64,000 nucleotides of DNA, taken from positions 452,975 through 516,974 of the forward strand of contig NZ_QDGZ01000003.1 of NCBI RefSeq assembly GCF_003076135.1. Direction: 5' to 3'. Position numbers and translations under genes: made by a program. How positions within the stretch are numbered: the first letter of the stretch is position 1; the number at the start of each line of letters is the position of its first letter. Source of the stretch: Nocardioides gansuensis (lineage in GTDB: Bacteria > Actinomycetota > Actinomycetes > Propionibacteriales > Nocardioidaceae). Shown here piece by piece: positions 57,187 through 63,958 of this stretch. The notes beneath the pieces are model-generated. The model saw nothing but the letters and a program-made list of their open reading frames with translations. It was not told where the DNA came from and made no database searches.

Positions 57187-57801
57187 TCAGGGTCGCTGAT
57201 AGCGCAGCGCCACTGCTCCGGACGCGGGGAAGGTCGCGACGGACGCGAGCCGCCAGGTCGACGCGAACCCCTCCGGAAGCACCCGCGTGCCACCGCCGAG
57301 CGTCGCGGGCAGGACCGTCAGGTACAGGTCGTCGATGAGGTTTGCCCTGAGCAGCGTCTGGATGATGCTGGCGCTGTTGAGGACCATGATGTCTCGGCCG
57401 GCTCGCGCCTTCAGTGACGTGACCTCGCCGACGACGTCCCGCGAGGCGCGGGCGTTGGTCCACTCGGGGTGGTCCAGCTCGCCCGGTTCGAGGGTGGTCG
57501 AGAAGACAACCTTCTCCACGGTCGCCAGCCACTCGCCCAGCTCACGGGTGCGGGCCGAGCTGTCCGGGTGGCTGGTGATCGTCGGCCAGACCGCGCTGAA
57601 GCCCTCCCAGTTCGTTCGACCCAGCAGGGCGGTACTCACCCCGCGCCAGATTCCCTCGTAGTGGAGCTCGCTCTCCTCGCTGGCGATGTGCGCCATGGCC
57701 CAGCTCATGTCGTCCTCTGGTCCCGTGCCGCTGTAGCCGTCCATCGACACGGTGACCTCGGCGGCGACCCTTCGCTCGCGTCGGGGGGTGACGTCGGTCA
57801 T
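57187..57801 (-). CDS. Dihydrofolate reductase-family (RibD C-terminal-like) protein
   Basis: 204 residues, GAGGAG 9 nt before the ATG. N-terminal strand VAAEVTVSMDGYSGTGPEDD, ALLGRTNWEGFSAVWP, VVFSTTLEPGELDHPEW, LNSASIIQTLLRANLIDDLYLTVLPATLGGG, the pattern of RibD_C/DHFR-like reductases. These are usually small-molecule reductases of unknown role, often controlled by a neighbouring TetR. Here palindromic operators lie upstream but the regulator gene is missing. Confidence 0.87.
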   Translation of the reverse strand: MTDVTPRRERRVAAEVTVSMDGYSGTGPEDDMSWAMAHIASEESELHYEGIWRGVSTALLGRTNWEGFSAVWPTITSHPDSSARTRELGEWLATVEKVVFSTTLEPGELDHPEWTNARASRDVVGEVTSLKARAGRDIMVLNSASIIQTLLRANLIDDLYLTVLPATLGGGTRVLPEGFASTWRLASVATFPASGAVALRYQRP

Positions 57802-57877
57802 CGGAGTTCGCTCCTCGCTTCGTGGGGGTGGCGGATGACTCCTGCTCCCTATCTCGGGCTCTGTCCGCCATTGTGAT

Positions 57878-57938
57878 CAACCGATTGGTTGTATAAGAAC
57901 CTATACAATCGCGGCCGCGGTCGTCAACCATTTGGTTG
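57878..57938 (-). promoter_or_regulatory. Cluster of palindromic operators upstream of the DHFR-family gene
   Basis: CAACC-GATT-GGTTG (57878-57891) and CAACC-ATTT-GGTTG (57925-57938) are palindromes with identical arms 47 bp apart; between them TTGTATA-N6-TATACAA (57889-57908) is another, with 7-bp arms. On the reverse strand TTGACG lies within the outer one, a possible -35. This is the layout of a TetR-family controlled promoter. Confidence 0.8.
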
Positions 57939-57968
57939 ATTAAAGGACGCACCCCCTGCCCCAGGCGC

Positions 57969-57986
57969 CGGATCTGCCGCGATCCG
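57969..57986 (+). repeat. Array repeat a
   Basis: CGGATC-TGCCGC-GATCCG: perfect 6-bp arms around the loop TGCCGC. Left boundary of the small-gene array. Confidence 0.8.
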
Positions 57987-58028
57987 TACTGCTACCTAGA
58001 GCCGCAAATCAGGGGACACTCAGGAGTC

Positions 58029-58250
58029 GTGACGAAGATCCGCATAGACCTCTACTTGGATAAGAGCAAGACGCCCGAGACCGGCGTCTACGATCTCTCT
58101 GCCGTCCCGCGCAAGGGCGAAGAGGTCGAGATCGACCGGTTCGCAGTCACGGGGCTGGTCATGGGCGTGCTGTGGACGCCGGATTCTGAGCGCCAAGAAG
58201 TCGTCGTCACCGTGTACGCCGAGACGGGGGACCGTGTAGCGGGCGGCTGA
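58029..58250 (+). CDS. Small hypothetical protein (array gene 1)
   Basis: 73 residues, GTG start directly after AGGAG. Strand-rich: TKIRIDLYLDKSK, GEEVEIDRFAVTGLVMGVLW, EVVVTVYAETGD. No signal, membrane segment or catalytic motif. Bounded by array repeats a and b. Function unknown; could be a small antitoxin- or immunity-like protein, but nothing shows this. Confidence 0.6.
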   Translation: MTKIRIDLYLDKSKTPETGVYDLSAVPRKGEEVEIDRFAVTGLVMGVLWTPDSERQEVVVTVYAETGDRVAGG

Positions 58251-58284
58251 TCGCACGTGCGAGCGCATTGGGAAACGTCCGCCC

Positions 58285-58301
58285 CGATCTGCCGCTGATC
58301 G
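58285..58301 (+). repeat. Array repeat b
   Basis: CGATC-TGCCGCT-GATCG: perfect 5-bp arms around the same loop sequence. Confidence 0.78.
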
Positions 58302-58352
58302 TGTTGCCAGAAACGCGCGGCTAAGCGGATCGCGTCGACGTAGCGTGGGCCA

Positions 58353-58760
58353 ATGGGGACGGCATTCGACCAGGAGTGGGCGGACGACGTGTGTCGCCTC
58401 TGCGATCCGGTTTTTGAGTCCGCCGACGTGGGGTTCGTGCGTCAGATCGCGCGTGATCCCGGCAGCGGCATCATTTCGTCCCTGCTCTGGGAAGCAGATC
58501 CGGTCCGGTTCGCCGACCGTTATCCCGACAGCGAAGTCATCGCGTCCTACGGGCCAGATGACTGGCCGCCGCCCTGCATCGACTACTGGGTGTACGTCGA
58601 TGCGAACGAACGGCAAGCTCAGCTCAGCGTCGAGGGTTGGAGCTACCGCGACGAGGTCATCGACCTGAGTGGCGACGGAGTCCGCGACGGACTCGCCATC
58701 GGCTGCGCGATGGCGCGCATACTCCGGGTTCCTCCGCCCGGGTTGACCGCGCCCAAGTGA
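58353..58760 (+). CDS. Hypothetical protein (array gene 2)
   Basis: 135 residues; TAGCGT (58341-58346) 6 nt before the ATG. Acidic, Asp/Tyr/Trp-rich: EWADDVCRLCDPVFES, PDDWPPPCIDYWVYVDAN, EGWSYRDEVIDLSGDGVRDG. Resembles SMI1/immunity-like soluble proteins in composition, but no family motif can be confirmed. Bounded by array repeats b and c. Confidence 0.7.
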   Translation: MGTAFDQEWADDVCRLCDPVFESADVGFVRQIARDPGSGIISSLLWEADPVRFADRYPDSEVIASYGPDDWPPPCIDYWVYVDANERQAQLSVEGWSYRDEVIDLSGDGVRDGLAIGCAMARILRVPPPGLTAPK

Positions 58761-58777
58761 CTCCGCGCCGGCCATGT

Positions 58778-58801
58778 ACTGACATGCCGATGAGCGGTCG
58801 G
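58778..58801 (+). repeat. Array repeat c
   Basis: Core TGCCGATGAGCGGTCG at 58785-58800. The left arm is degenerate. Same + orientation as the other copies. Confidence 0.7.
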
Positions 58802-58832
58802 ACGGCCTAACCGGTCGGGCTACCGTGACCCC

Positions 58833-59134
58833 ATGACCGCTGACGACCTCGGTGTCTTGTCCGACGAACTGCGATCGCAGGCCCGCGTCGACCCGAACGG
58901 CGAGGTGTCGTGGCAGTTCGGGATGTCCCGGCCGTGCTGACTCAACTGGCCGGGGCCGGTCGTGTGGTGCTCGGTCTCGACATGCGCGACTACGACGACG
59001 ACGGGTCCTTCGTTGAGATCGCCTGGAGTGTCTACGAGGGTGCGGATCCTGTCGAGGCCCGTGAGGCCGCGCTGCGAGCGTTGGCACGCGACGAACTACC
59101 CGGCGATTGGGCGTTGATCACCTGGCGGCGCTAA
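58833..59134 (+). pseudogene. Small hypothetical gene with single-base frameshift (array gene 3)
   Basis: TACCGT (58821-58826) lies 6 nt before ATG 58833. The first 30 codons (TADDLGVLSDELRSQARVDP ... WQFG) run into a stop at about 58940, while the rest (DVPAVLTQLAGAGRVVLGLD ... DWALITWRR) is open in another frame. One missing G near 58919-58922 would join them into about 100 residues. If real, translation may restart at the GTG at 58910. Bounded by array repeats c and d. Confidence 0.68.
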
Positions 59135-59140
59135 CGCACT

Positions 59141-59178
59141 CACATGCCGCGGAGCGCGCTCTTGCCGATGAGCGGTCG
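59141..59178 (+). repeat. Array repeat d (double unit)
   Basis: TGCCGC at 59145 and TGCCGATGAGCGGTCG at 59163-59178, with GCGCTCT before the second loop pairing with its TGAGCG arm. Confidence 0.75.
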
Positions 59179-59194
59179 CCCAGAAGTTCGGTGG

Positions 59195-59461
59195 TTATTC
59201 GTACACAGGCAGGAAGAAGGCCCACGCGAGGTTAGACATCTCGCCCGCAGCGAACCGAACAACCCTGTCGGGCCCGTGGATCACCCAGACATCCACATCG
59301 TGGCGTTGTGAGGGGTACGACGGATGGGCAACCACGATCCGCTCCGACTGGGATTCCCACTCGTGCTCCCACGGATTGAGGCCCTGCAGGTCGATCTCCT
59401 CGCCCTCCCAGCACATGCCGATGGAGCGCCAGCCAGGGGTAACGGTCTGCGGTTCAGCCAC
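59195..59461 (-). CDS. Small hypothetical protein (array gene 4)
   Basis: 88 residues from the GTG at 59461, chosen because TACTCT (reverse strand 59468-59473) lies 6 nt upstream; a longer reading from 59542 runs across array repeat e and is unlikely. Trp-rich acidic protein: CWEGEEIDLQGLNPWEHEWES, WVIHGPDRVVRFAAGEMS, WAFFLPVYE. Points opposite to its neighbours. Function unknown. Confidence 0.65.
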   Translation of the reverse strand: MAEPQTVTPGWRSIGMCWEGEEIDLQGLNPWEHEWESQSERIVVAHPSYPSQRHDVDVWVIHGPDRVVRFAAGEMSNLAWAFFLPVYE

Positions 59462-59525
59462 CGAGCGAGAGTAGGCGAAGGTCGCACTCTCATGCTGCTG
59501 TCGGGGCGGAGCGCTCGACCATCTA

Positions 59526-59540
59526 TGCCGCTGAGCGGTC
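59526..59540 (+). repeat. Array repeat e
   Basis: TGCCGCTGAGCGGTC, matching the consensus of copies c and d. Confidence 0.68.
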
Positions 59541-59601
59541 AACTCACTCAGGCGTCTGGGGCATCGGCCAGACGCGTCGTTCTCGGCGTTTCAGCCACTC
59601 A

Positions 59602-59616
59602 GCTGCCGATGTGCAG
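59602..59616 (+). repeat. Array repeat f (weak)
   Basis: GCTGCCGATGTGCAG, a partial match (compare TGCCGATGTGCGG in repeat i). It lies in the same gap as repeat e. Confidence 0.45.
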
Positions 59617-59657
59617 ATGCTTCACGGGTAGGCGCGTCGACCCCATAGCCTGTCGCC

Positions 59658-60019
59658 ATGCGCGAGCCCATGCACCAACTCGTCATCCAGTTCCCAGAGT
59701 CGGCCTTCGCCGACCTTGACGACTTGGTGCGGTACGAAGACACGCTGATCGCCACCCTTGGCGATGCTCACGAAGTTGCGCGTGGTGCAGTCGGCCCGGG
59801 TCAGGATGTGCAGCGGATGGACACGACATCGGGTCCGGTGAGGTCAACTTCTTCGTGTTCACCGAGGACCCCACGGGAGCGCTCAGCGCGATCCGTGATG
59901 CCCGAGGCGGCGCGCTCCTGTCATACCCCGAGGTTCGAGCGGCTGCGAGACTCATAGAGGGCGAGGACTACGAGCCGCTGTGGCCCGCCGGCGACGAGCG
60001 CGACTTCACCGTCGTGTAG
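59658..60019 (+). pseudogene. Small hypothetical gene disrupted by a short insertion (array gene 5)
   Basis: TAGCCT (59646-59651) lies 6 nt before the ATG. The first part (MREPMHQLVIQFPESAFADL ... DAHEV) and the last part (DGHDIGSGEVNFFVFTEDPT ... RDFTVV) fit one protein of about 107 residues. In the middle about 37-38 nt of unrelated sequence after position 59777 shifts the frame. The open frame as read ends in a low-complexity tail. Bounded by repeats e/f and g. Confidence 0.68.
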
Positions 60020-60040
60020 CGACCGTTCCGAGGGCACTGT

Positions 60041-60063
60041 CATGCCGATGCGTTGTTGCGGTC
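60041..60063 (+). repeat. Array repeat g
   Basis: CATGCCGATG then TTGCGGTC; same core in + orientation. Confidence 0.65.
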
Positions 60064-60598
60064 AGGTAACCGATGGTGGCCATCGATCCCTGCGCCATTC
60101 GTCCCATGATCCGAATCCGGCAGGTGGGTCGTCGATCGGTTCGCTGCCGTCGAGCTCTCTTGGCGTCGGAATCTGCATGGTGTCGGTCCAACCGACCAAT
60201 TCCTCGTCGGAGATGGGCCACGTGGTGTGCGGGGAGTCAGCCTGTCGTTGATCGAGTCGTCTCCGCTGCTCGGCCGGGGACACCTCGAAGTAGTGCAGCT
60301 CCACACGCGCACCGCGGTCGGCTGCTGCCCGCCGCAGCGCCGAGCGCTCATCACGACCCCACAGACCGAAGTCGACCACCACGTTGTTACCCAGTTCCAG
60401 TGCTCGCAGGCCGATCTCGATAAGCCTTCCTTCGATCACGTCGGAGGCTGACGGCGGGTTCTCTTCTCCGTAGAGCGCCTTCATCCATTCATCCTTTGTG
60501 AGACGGAGTGCCTGGTGATCGACCTCGAGGCGTCGGGCAGCAGTCGTCTTGCCGGTGGCGGGAAGCCCCACCATCAGGAAAAGCGTCGGTTGCCTCAT
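60062..60598 (-). CDS. P-loop kinase-like AAA protein (array gene 6)
   Basis: 178 residues from the ATG at 60598 (ATG at 60646 adds 16). Walker A LFLMVGLPATGKTTAARRLE at the N-terminus; DFGLWGRDERSALRRAA and the Arg-rich lid resemble small zeta-toxin/polynucleotide or chloramphenicol-phosphotransferase-like kinases (compare the family AAA_33). The C-terminal part is Asp/Trp-rich. Substrate not known. Lies between repeats g and h, opposite in direction to the next gene. Confidence 0.82.
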   Translation of the reverse strand: MRQPTLFLMVGLPATGKTTAARRLEVDHQALRLTKDEWMKALYGEENPPSASDVIEGRLIEIGLRALELGNNVVVDFGLWGRDERSALRRAAADRGARVELHYFEVSPAEQRRRLDQRQADSPHTTWPISDEELVGWTDTMQIPTPRELDGSEPIDDPPAGFGSWDEWRRDRWPPSVT

Positions 60599-60662
60599 TG
60601 CCACCCCCGTGTCCCCACAGCAGACCAAGTCATCATCCTTGACCATCCGACTCCCTATGCGC

Positions 60663-60693
60663 TCATATGCCGCGACCCGTGCGGTCGTGCCGG
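60663..60693 (+). repeat. Array repeat h (double unit)
   Basis: TGCCGC at 60668 and TGCCGG at 60688, spaced 20 nt, with the middle GCGGTCG as in repeat i. Confidence 0.68.
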
Positions 60694-60733
60694 ATTGAGG
60701 GCGGAGTTGGGGGAGACGATGACAAACTGAGCC

Positions 60734-61231
60734 ATGCGCCTATCGAGGCTGCCACCCCCGGTCCCCGAGTCAGAGATGACCCCGGCCGCACGTGCGGTGC
60801 TCGGGTTCGCCAAGGCCGAGGCGCAGCGGCTGAACCACCATTACCTCGGCACCGAGCACCTCCTCCTCGGCATCATGCGAGACGCCGCCAGCGATGTCGC
60901 ACGGATTCTCGCATCCCACGCAGATCTCGGATCCGTTCGGACAAAGGTCAGCGAGATCGTCGGCGTGGGCTCCGACGCCTCGGCCGGGGAGCTGCCGCTC
61001 ACGCCTCGCGCGTCCAAGGTGCTCCATTTTGCCCGCCGGGAGGCCGAGATGTACGGAGAGAGGCGCATCGCACCAGCACACCTCCTGCTCGGGATTCTGC
61101 GCGAGGGAGAGGGCATCGCCACACACGTGCTCCTCGAGCTCCACATCGATATGGGGACCGTTCGAGCCGAAACCTCTCGATCCTTGGGACCGCCAAGGGT
61201 CCGTCCGGCAGACAAGCCGCCGGAGGGCTGA
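60734..61231 (+). CDS. Clp N-terminal (Clp R) domain protein (array gene 7)
   Basis: 165 residues. Two Clp-N repeats: ARAVLGFAKAEAQRLNHHYLGTEHLLLGIM and SKVLHFARREAEMYGERRIAPAHLLLGILR, in blocks; the motif H-x-L-G-T-E-H-L-L-L-G is conserved. No AAA+ or protease part, so it may act as an adaptor or decoy for ClpC. Bounded by repeats h and i; the opposite strand is also open. Confidence 0.85.
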   Translation: MRLSRLPPPVPESEMTPAARAVLGFAKAEAQRLNHHYLGTEHLLLGIMRDAASDVARILASHADLGSVRTKVSEIVGVGSDASAGELPLTPRASKVLHFARREAEMYGERRIAPAHLLLGILREGEGIATHVLLELHIDMGTVRAETSRSLGPPRVRPADKPPEG

Positions 61232-61929
61232 GAGGACTCGGCTCGAGGAGTTCCGGGAAGCGCGTGAGTTCCTGGCAACGCCCGAATCTGCCGCGTTCCG
61301 CTCGGTCGTGCCGATGTGCGGGAGCGGTGCGGACGCCATTCGACGGTGCCTGGAACTATCGCGCAGGGTTCTACCGGCCCGGCCGTCACGTTGAAGTCTG
61401 TCCATCCGGCGAAGCCGCCCAGGTCGATGATGCCGTCCTCAGAGGGTTCCGAGGAGGACGGGGGGATGTCCTTTCCTGACACCGCCATCACGAACGTCTC
61501 GCCGTCTCGTACCGTGCCTGGCGGAAGGGTCACCCGTAGCAACTCGCTTCCCATGCTGACCTGCATGCCAGAGAGGGAACGATCCACGGGCGTGTATCGC
61601 CCCGGCGCGCACTCTTGCCTGTGTGGCAGGTAGGTGATGTTGGCGGTGACGCCATACTTCGACAGTTCGGCCTCAAGGCCCTCGGCGTCCTCAAGACGCT
61701 GCACTTCGACTGTGATGGTGCCGGAGTTTCCCTCCTGCACCGAGTACGCGGCGGTCGTTCCAAGCCCCGGAACCACCACGAGCATCGCGGCGGCTGCGGC
61801 CACTGCGGCTGCGGCACCAATAAGGAACTTGGGTGGCGAGAAGCGGGAGGGCACAGTGGTCTGATGCTCCACCTCGTCGCGGAGCCTGGTCAGCAGGGCG
61901 GTCTCGAAGGTGTCGAGTGGGGCGTTCAT
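60841..61929 (-). CDS. Membrane anti-sigma-like protein with read-through C-terminus (array gene 8)
   Basis: As read, 362 residues, ATG overlapping the sigma gene stop by 4 bp. N-terminal 35 residues soluble, then one transmembrane helix (FLIGAAAAVAAAAAMLVVV) and an extracellular part (TITVEVQRLEDAEGLEAELS ... LPPGTVRDGETFVMAVSG). The native protein probably ended near FNVTAGPVEPCAIVP (about 61330). From there the frame runs through array repeat i and 391 bp antisense to the Clp-N gene, which is unlikely to be original. Partner of the sigma factor. Confidence 0.62.
   Translation of the reverse strand: MNAPLDTFETALLTRLRDEVEHQTTVPSRFSPPKFLIGAAAAVAAAAAMLVVVPGLGTTAAYSVQEGNSGTITVEVQRLEDAEGLEAELSKYGVTANITYLPHRQECAPGRYTPVDRSLSGMQVSMGSELLRVTLPPGTVRDGETFVMAVSGKDIPPSSSEPSEDGIIDLGGFAGWTDFNVTAGPVEPCAIVPGTVEWRPHRSRTSARPSGTRQIRALPGTHALPGTPRAESSQPSGGLSAGRTLGGPKDREVSARTVPISMWSSRSTCVAMPSPSRRIPSRRCAGAMRLSPYISASRRAKWSTLDARGVSGSSPAEASEPTPTISLTFVRTDPRSAWDARIRATSLAASRMMPRRRCSVPR
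61285..61325 (+). repeat. Array repeat i (double unit)
   Basis: AATC-TGCCGC at 61289 and TGCCGATGTGCGGGAGC at 61309, spaced 20 nt, inside the read-through part of the anti-sigma-like ORF. Confidence 0.72.
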
Positions 61930-62495
61930 GGCGTCACCTCAAGTGTGTCGGGGAGGGGCTGGGGAAGCGCGAGGGCGAGGCGTCGGCGCGCGCGGTGGTA
62001 CAGAACGCGGGCATTGCCCGGCGAGATGCCCAGAGCGGCGGCTGCTTCGGTTAGAGACAGTCCGTCCACGGCCACCAGTTCGACCACGGACTGCTGTCGT
62101 TCAGGCAGTTCCAGTAGGGACTGGTAGACCTCGCGGGCTGCGCGCTGACTGTCGATGCGGGCGACGATCCGGTCGGTGGCGTCCTCGTCGAGCAGTTCCC
62201 GTGCGTCGATGCGGGCAGCCGCTCGCAAGGCCCGGTCAGTGGACCGGTGGTGGCTGGCCACCACGCGGCGGGCGATGCCGTAGAGCCATGCGAGCGGCGC
62301 GGGTGCGTCCCCTCGGTAGGCGTGACTTGCACGGATCGCTGCCAGAAACACCTCGGCGGTCAGGTCGGCGGCGTCCTCCGGGCTCCCCACCCGCCTTGCT
62401 ACGAAGCGCTGCACTGCCTCGAGGTGCTCGCGGTAGAACGCCTCCAAGGCGTCCGGGTCGCGCCCGATCGCGGCGACACCTGCAACAGACTTCAT
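61926..62495 (-). CDS. ECF sigma factor (array gene 9)
   Basis: 189 residues from the ATG at 62495; CACAAT lies 6 nt upstream (reverse strand), so leaderless; ORF starts farther upstream cross array repeat j and are unlikely. Region 2: FYREHLEAVQRFVARRVGSPEDAADLTAEVFLAAI in blocks; region 4: LPERQQSVVELVAVDGLSL and EAAAALGISPGNARVLYHRARRR. Coupled with the membrane protein at 61929. Distinct from the sigma factor at 9636. Confidence 0.9.
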   Translation of the reverse strand: MKSVAGVAAIGRDPDALEAFYREHLEAVQRFVARRVGSPEDAADLTAEVFLAAIRASHAYRGDAPAPLAWLYGIARRVVASHHRSTDRALRAAARIDARELLDEDATDRIVARIDSQRAAREVYQSLLELPERQQSVVELVAVDGLSLTEAAAALGISPGNARVLYHRARRRLALALPQPLPDTLEVTP

Positions 62496-62580
62496 GTCCT
62501 GATTGTGGTCGCAAAGGCTGATCGCGTTACACGAACCGCCCCGTCGCTGCTGATGTAGGTATGCAAAACCAAACAACGTC

Positions 62581-62620
62581 CGGATCTGCCGCGATCCGCG
62601 CACGCTCATGCCGATGAGCG
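62581..62620 (+). repeat. Array repeat j (complete double unit)
   Basis: Best copy: CGGATC-TGCCGC-GATCCG (62581-62598), CGCA, then CGCTCA-TGCCGA-TGAGCG (62603-62620). Two perfect 6-bp stem loops in tandem. The first half is identical to repeat a. Confidence 0.88.
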
Positions 62621-62648
62621 CCCAGGGCGATCGTCAGACCTAGTGGTT

Positions 62649-63644
62649 TCAGCGTTCGCAGCGACGCTCGCGTTCGGCGACGCAGCGGTCCCGGCCGTTC
62701 TGCCCGTCGGCTGTGTCGCGGCCGCGGCCTCCGCGGAGCACGTCCGACTTGTTGCCGCCCCTGAGGTCGTCGCGGCCGCTGCCACCGAGGAGCACGTCTG
62801 ATCGGGAGCGGCCTTGGAGTTCGTCGTTGCCTGCGTTCCCGACCAGCCGGTTGAGGCCCAGCCACCCCTTGATGTTGTCGTCGCCGGGTCCACCACGCAT
62901 CGTGGCTTTCATGCCCTCGCACTCCGATTTGATTTGGGGGGCGTCCTCGCCAGAGTATCCACCGTTGAGGGTGTCGTTTCCGCCTTTCCCGACGAACAGC
63001 ACATCGCATCCCGAACCGCTCAGGTAGTTGTCCGCGGCGTTGCCTCGCAGCACCGCGCGCGGTGCGACTACGTCCGCGCCGACGATGCCAGAGAGGTTGG
63101 CCGCATGGGCCCCGCCGACCGTCACCATGTTGGTGTCCAGGTCGATCTCCACGTCATGGTCGGCGGACCAGACGGCGATCAGGCCACCGGTGTAGGTGCC
63201 AGGTGTCCCGGTCGCAGGCGCGGTGACCGTCAGGTACGCCCAGTCGGCGTCTGTCACGGTGTCATCCGTGCCGTCCGCGTGCACCAAGTTTTGGCCAGGT
63301 CCCCCGAGGTAGCGGTCGAGACCAGCACCTAGATAGGCATTGATTTGTGTCACCCCAGCCTCGGACGCGTCCACCACGTCATCGCCGTCGCCCGCGTACA
63401 CGTACACGGCGGACGGGCTCACGCACACCAGGTCGTTCCCAGCGACAGCGTAGGTGAACTGGGAGGTGCCGGTGACGATGACGTCATCACCCGGCGTGCC
63501 CTGAATGTCCGGGCCAGTGCCGACGATCGTGGCCGGTCGGCCTTGGCAGGTCTGGGCAGTGGCCGAAGCCGCCGATGACGGTGCGCTCAGCAGCGCCCCC
63601 GTAGCAAGCGCGGTGACAACAAGTGTGGTCGAACGTTGAAGCAC
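62649..63644 (-). CDS. Secreted calcium-binding (RTX-like) repeat protein (array gene 10)
   Basis: 331 residues from the GTG at 63644 with AAGGGGG upstream. Signal peptide LVVTALATGALLSAPSSAASA. Glycine/Asp nonapeptide-like repeats increase towards the C-terminus: GTPGDDVIVTG, GDGDDVVDAS, GKGGNDTLNGG, RGGPGDDNIKG, GNAGNDELQG, GGSGRDDLRGG, GGRGRDTADGQNG, matching hemolysin-type Ca-binding beta-rolls. Ends in a basic tail with two Cys. No enzyme domain is seen. Bounded by repeats j and k. Confidence 0.87.
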   Translation of the reverse strand: MLQRSTTLVVTALATGALLSAPSSAASATAQTCQGRPATIVGTGPDIQGTPGDDVIVTGTSQFTYAVAGNDLVCVSPSAVYVYAGDGDDVVDASEAGVTQINAYLGAGLDRYLGGPGQNLVHADGTDDTVTDADWAYLTVTAPATGTPGTYTGGLIAVWSADHDVEIDLDTNMVTVGGAHAANLSGIVGADVVAPRAVLRGNAADNYLSGSGCDVLFVGKGGNDTLNGGYSGEDAPQIKSECEGMKATMRGGPGDDNIKGWLGLNRLVGNAGNDELQGRSRSDVLLGGSGRDDLRGGNKSDVLRGGRGRDTADGQNGRDRCVAERERRCER

Positions 63645-63818
63645 GGTTCCCCCTTGGGTGAGCCACCCCCCGATGATGGTGGGCAGCGTGTCGGTGACGG
63701 TACGTCGCATGCGACGGTCCTTGCTAAGACGCGCCGACCTCATGGTTGGTTGTCGGCGTTCGTCGGGTTGCGAGAGTCGAGGGGCTGTCTCGACCGTCCG
63801 CAGACCCGCTGCGAACAT

Positions 63819-63866
63819 CCGGATCTGCCGCGTAGCGTGCGCTCGAAGACGCCCGCTTCTGCCGCG
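63819..63866 (+). repeat. Array repeat k
   Basis: CCGGATC-TGCCGCG at 63819-63832, GCGTGCGCTC, then a second TGCCGC at 63860-63865. Last copy before the right 86-bp repeat. Confidence 0.72.
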
Positions 63867-63872
63867 ATGGGT

Positions 63873-63958
63873 CATGGCTCCCCTCTATGTCAAGAGGCCG
63901 CCGGGAGTGAGGTTCTAGGCTGGGTGTCGGCGGGTCCGGGAAGTGGCTTGTCCGAAGA
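63873..63958 (+). repeat. 86-bp repeat, right copy
   Basis: Matches 57032-57117 in the same orientation (about 80% by eye). It starts 7 nt after repeat k, and the two copies lie 6.8 kb apart around the DHFR-family gene and the array. Confidence 0.65.

Noticed and set aside
57074..57532. Reverse-strand ORF ending in FGKASPEPAKTQP
   Set aside because: Most of it is out of frame with the DHFR-family gene. Only the last 20-40 codons may derive from an old element, noted under the 86-bp repeat.
57969..63866. Classical integron with attC sites
   Set aside because: Isolated AAC/GTT-like matches such as GCCTAAC at 58805 exist, but paired R and L boxes are not consistent and no IntI-type integrase is present, so only the cassette-like layout is claimed.
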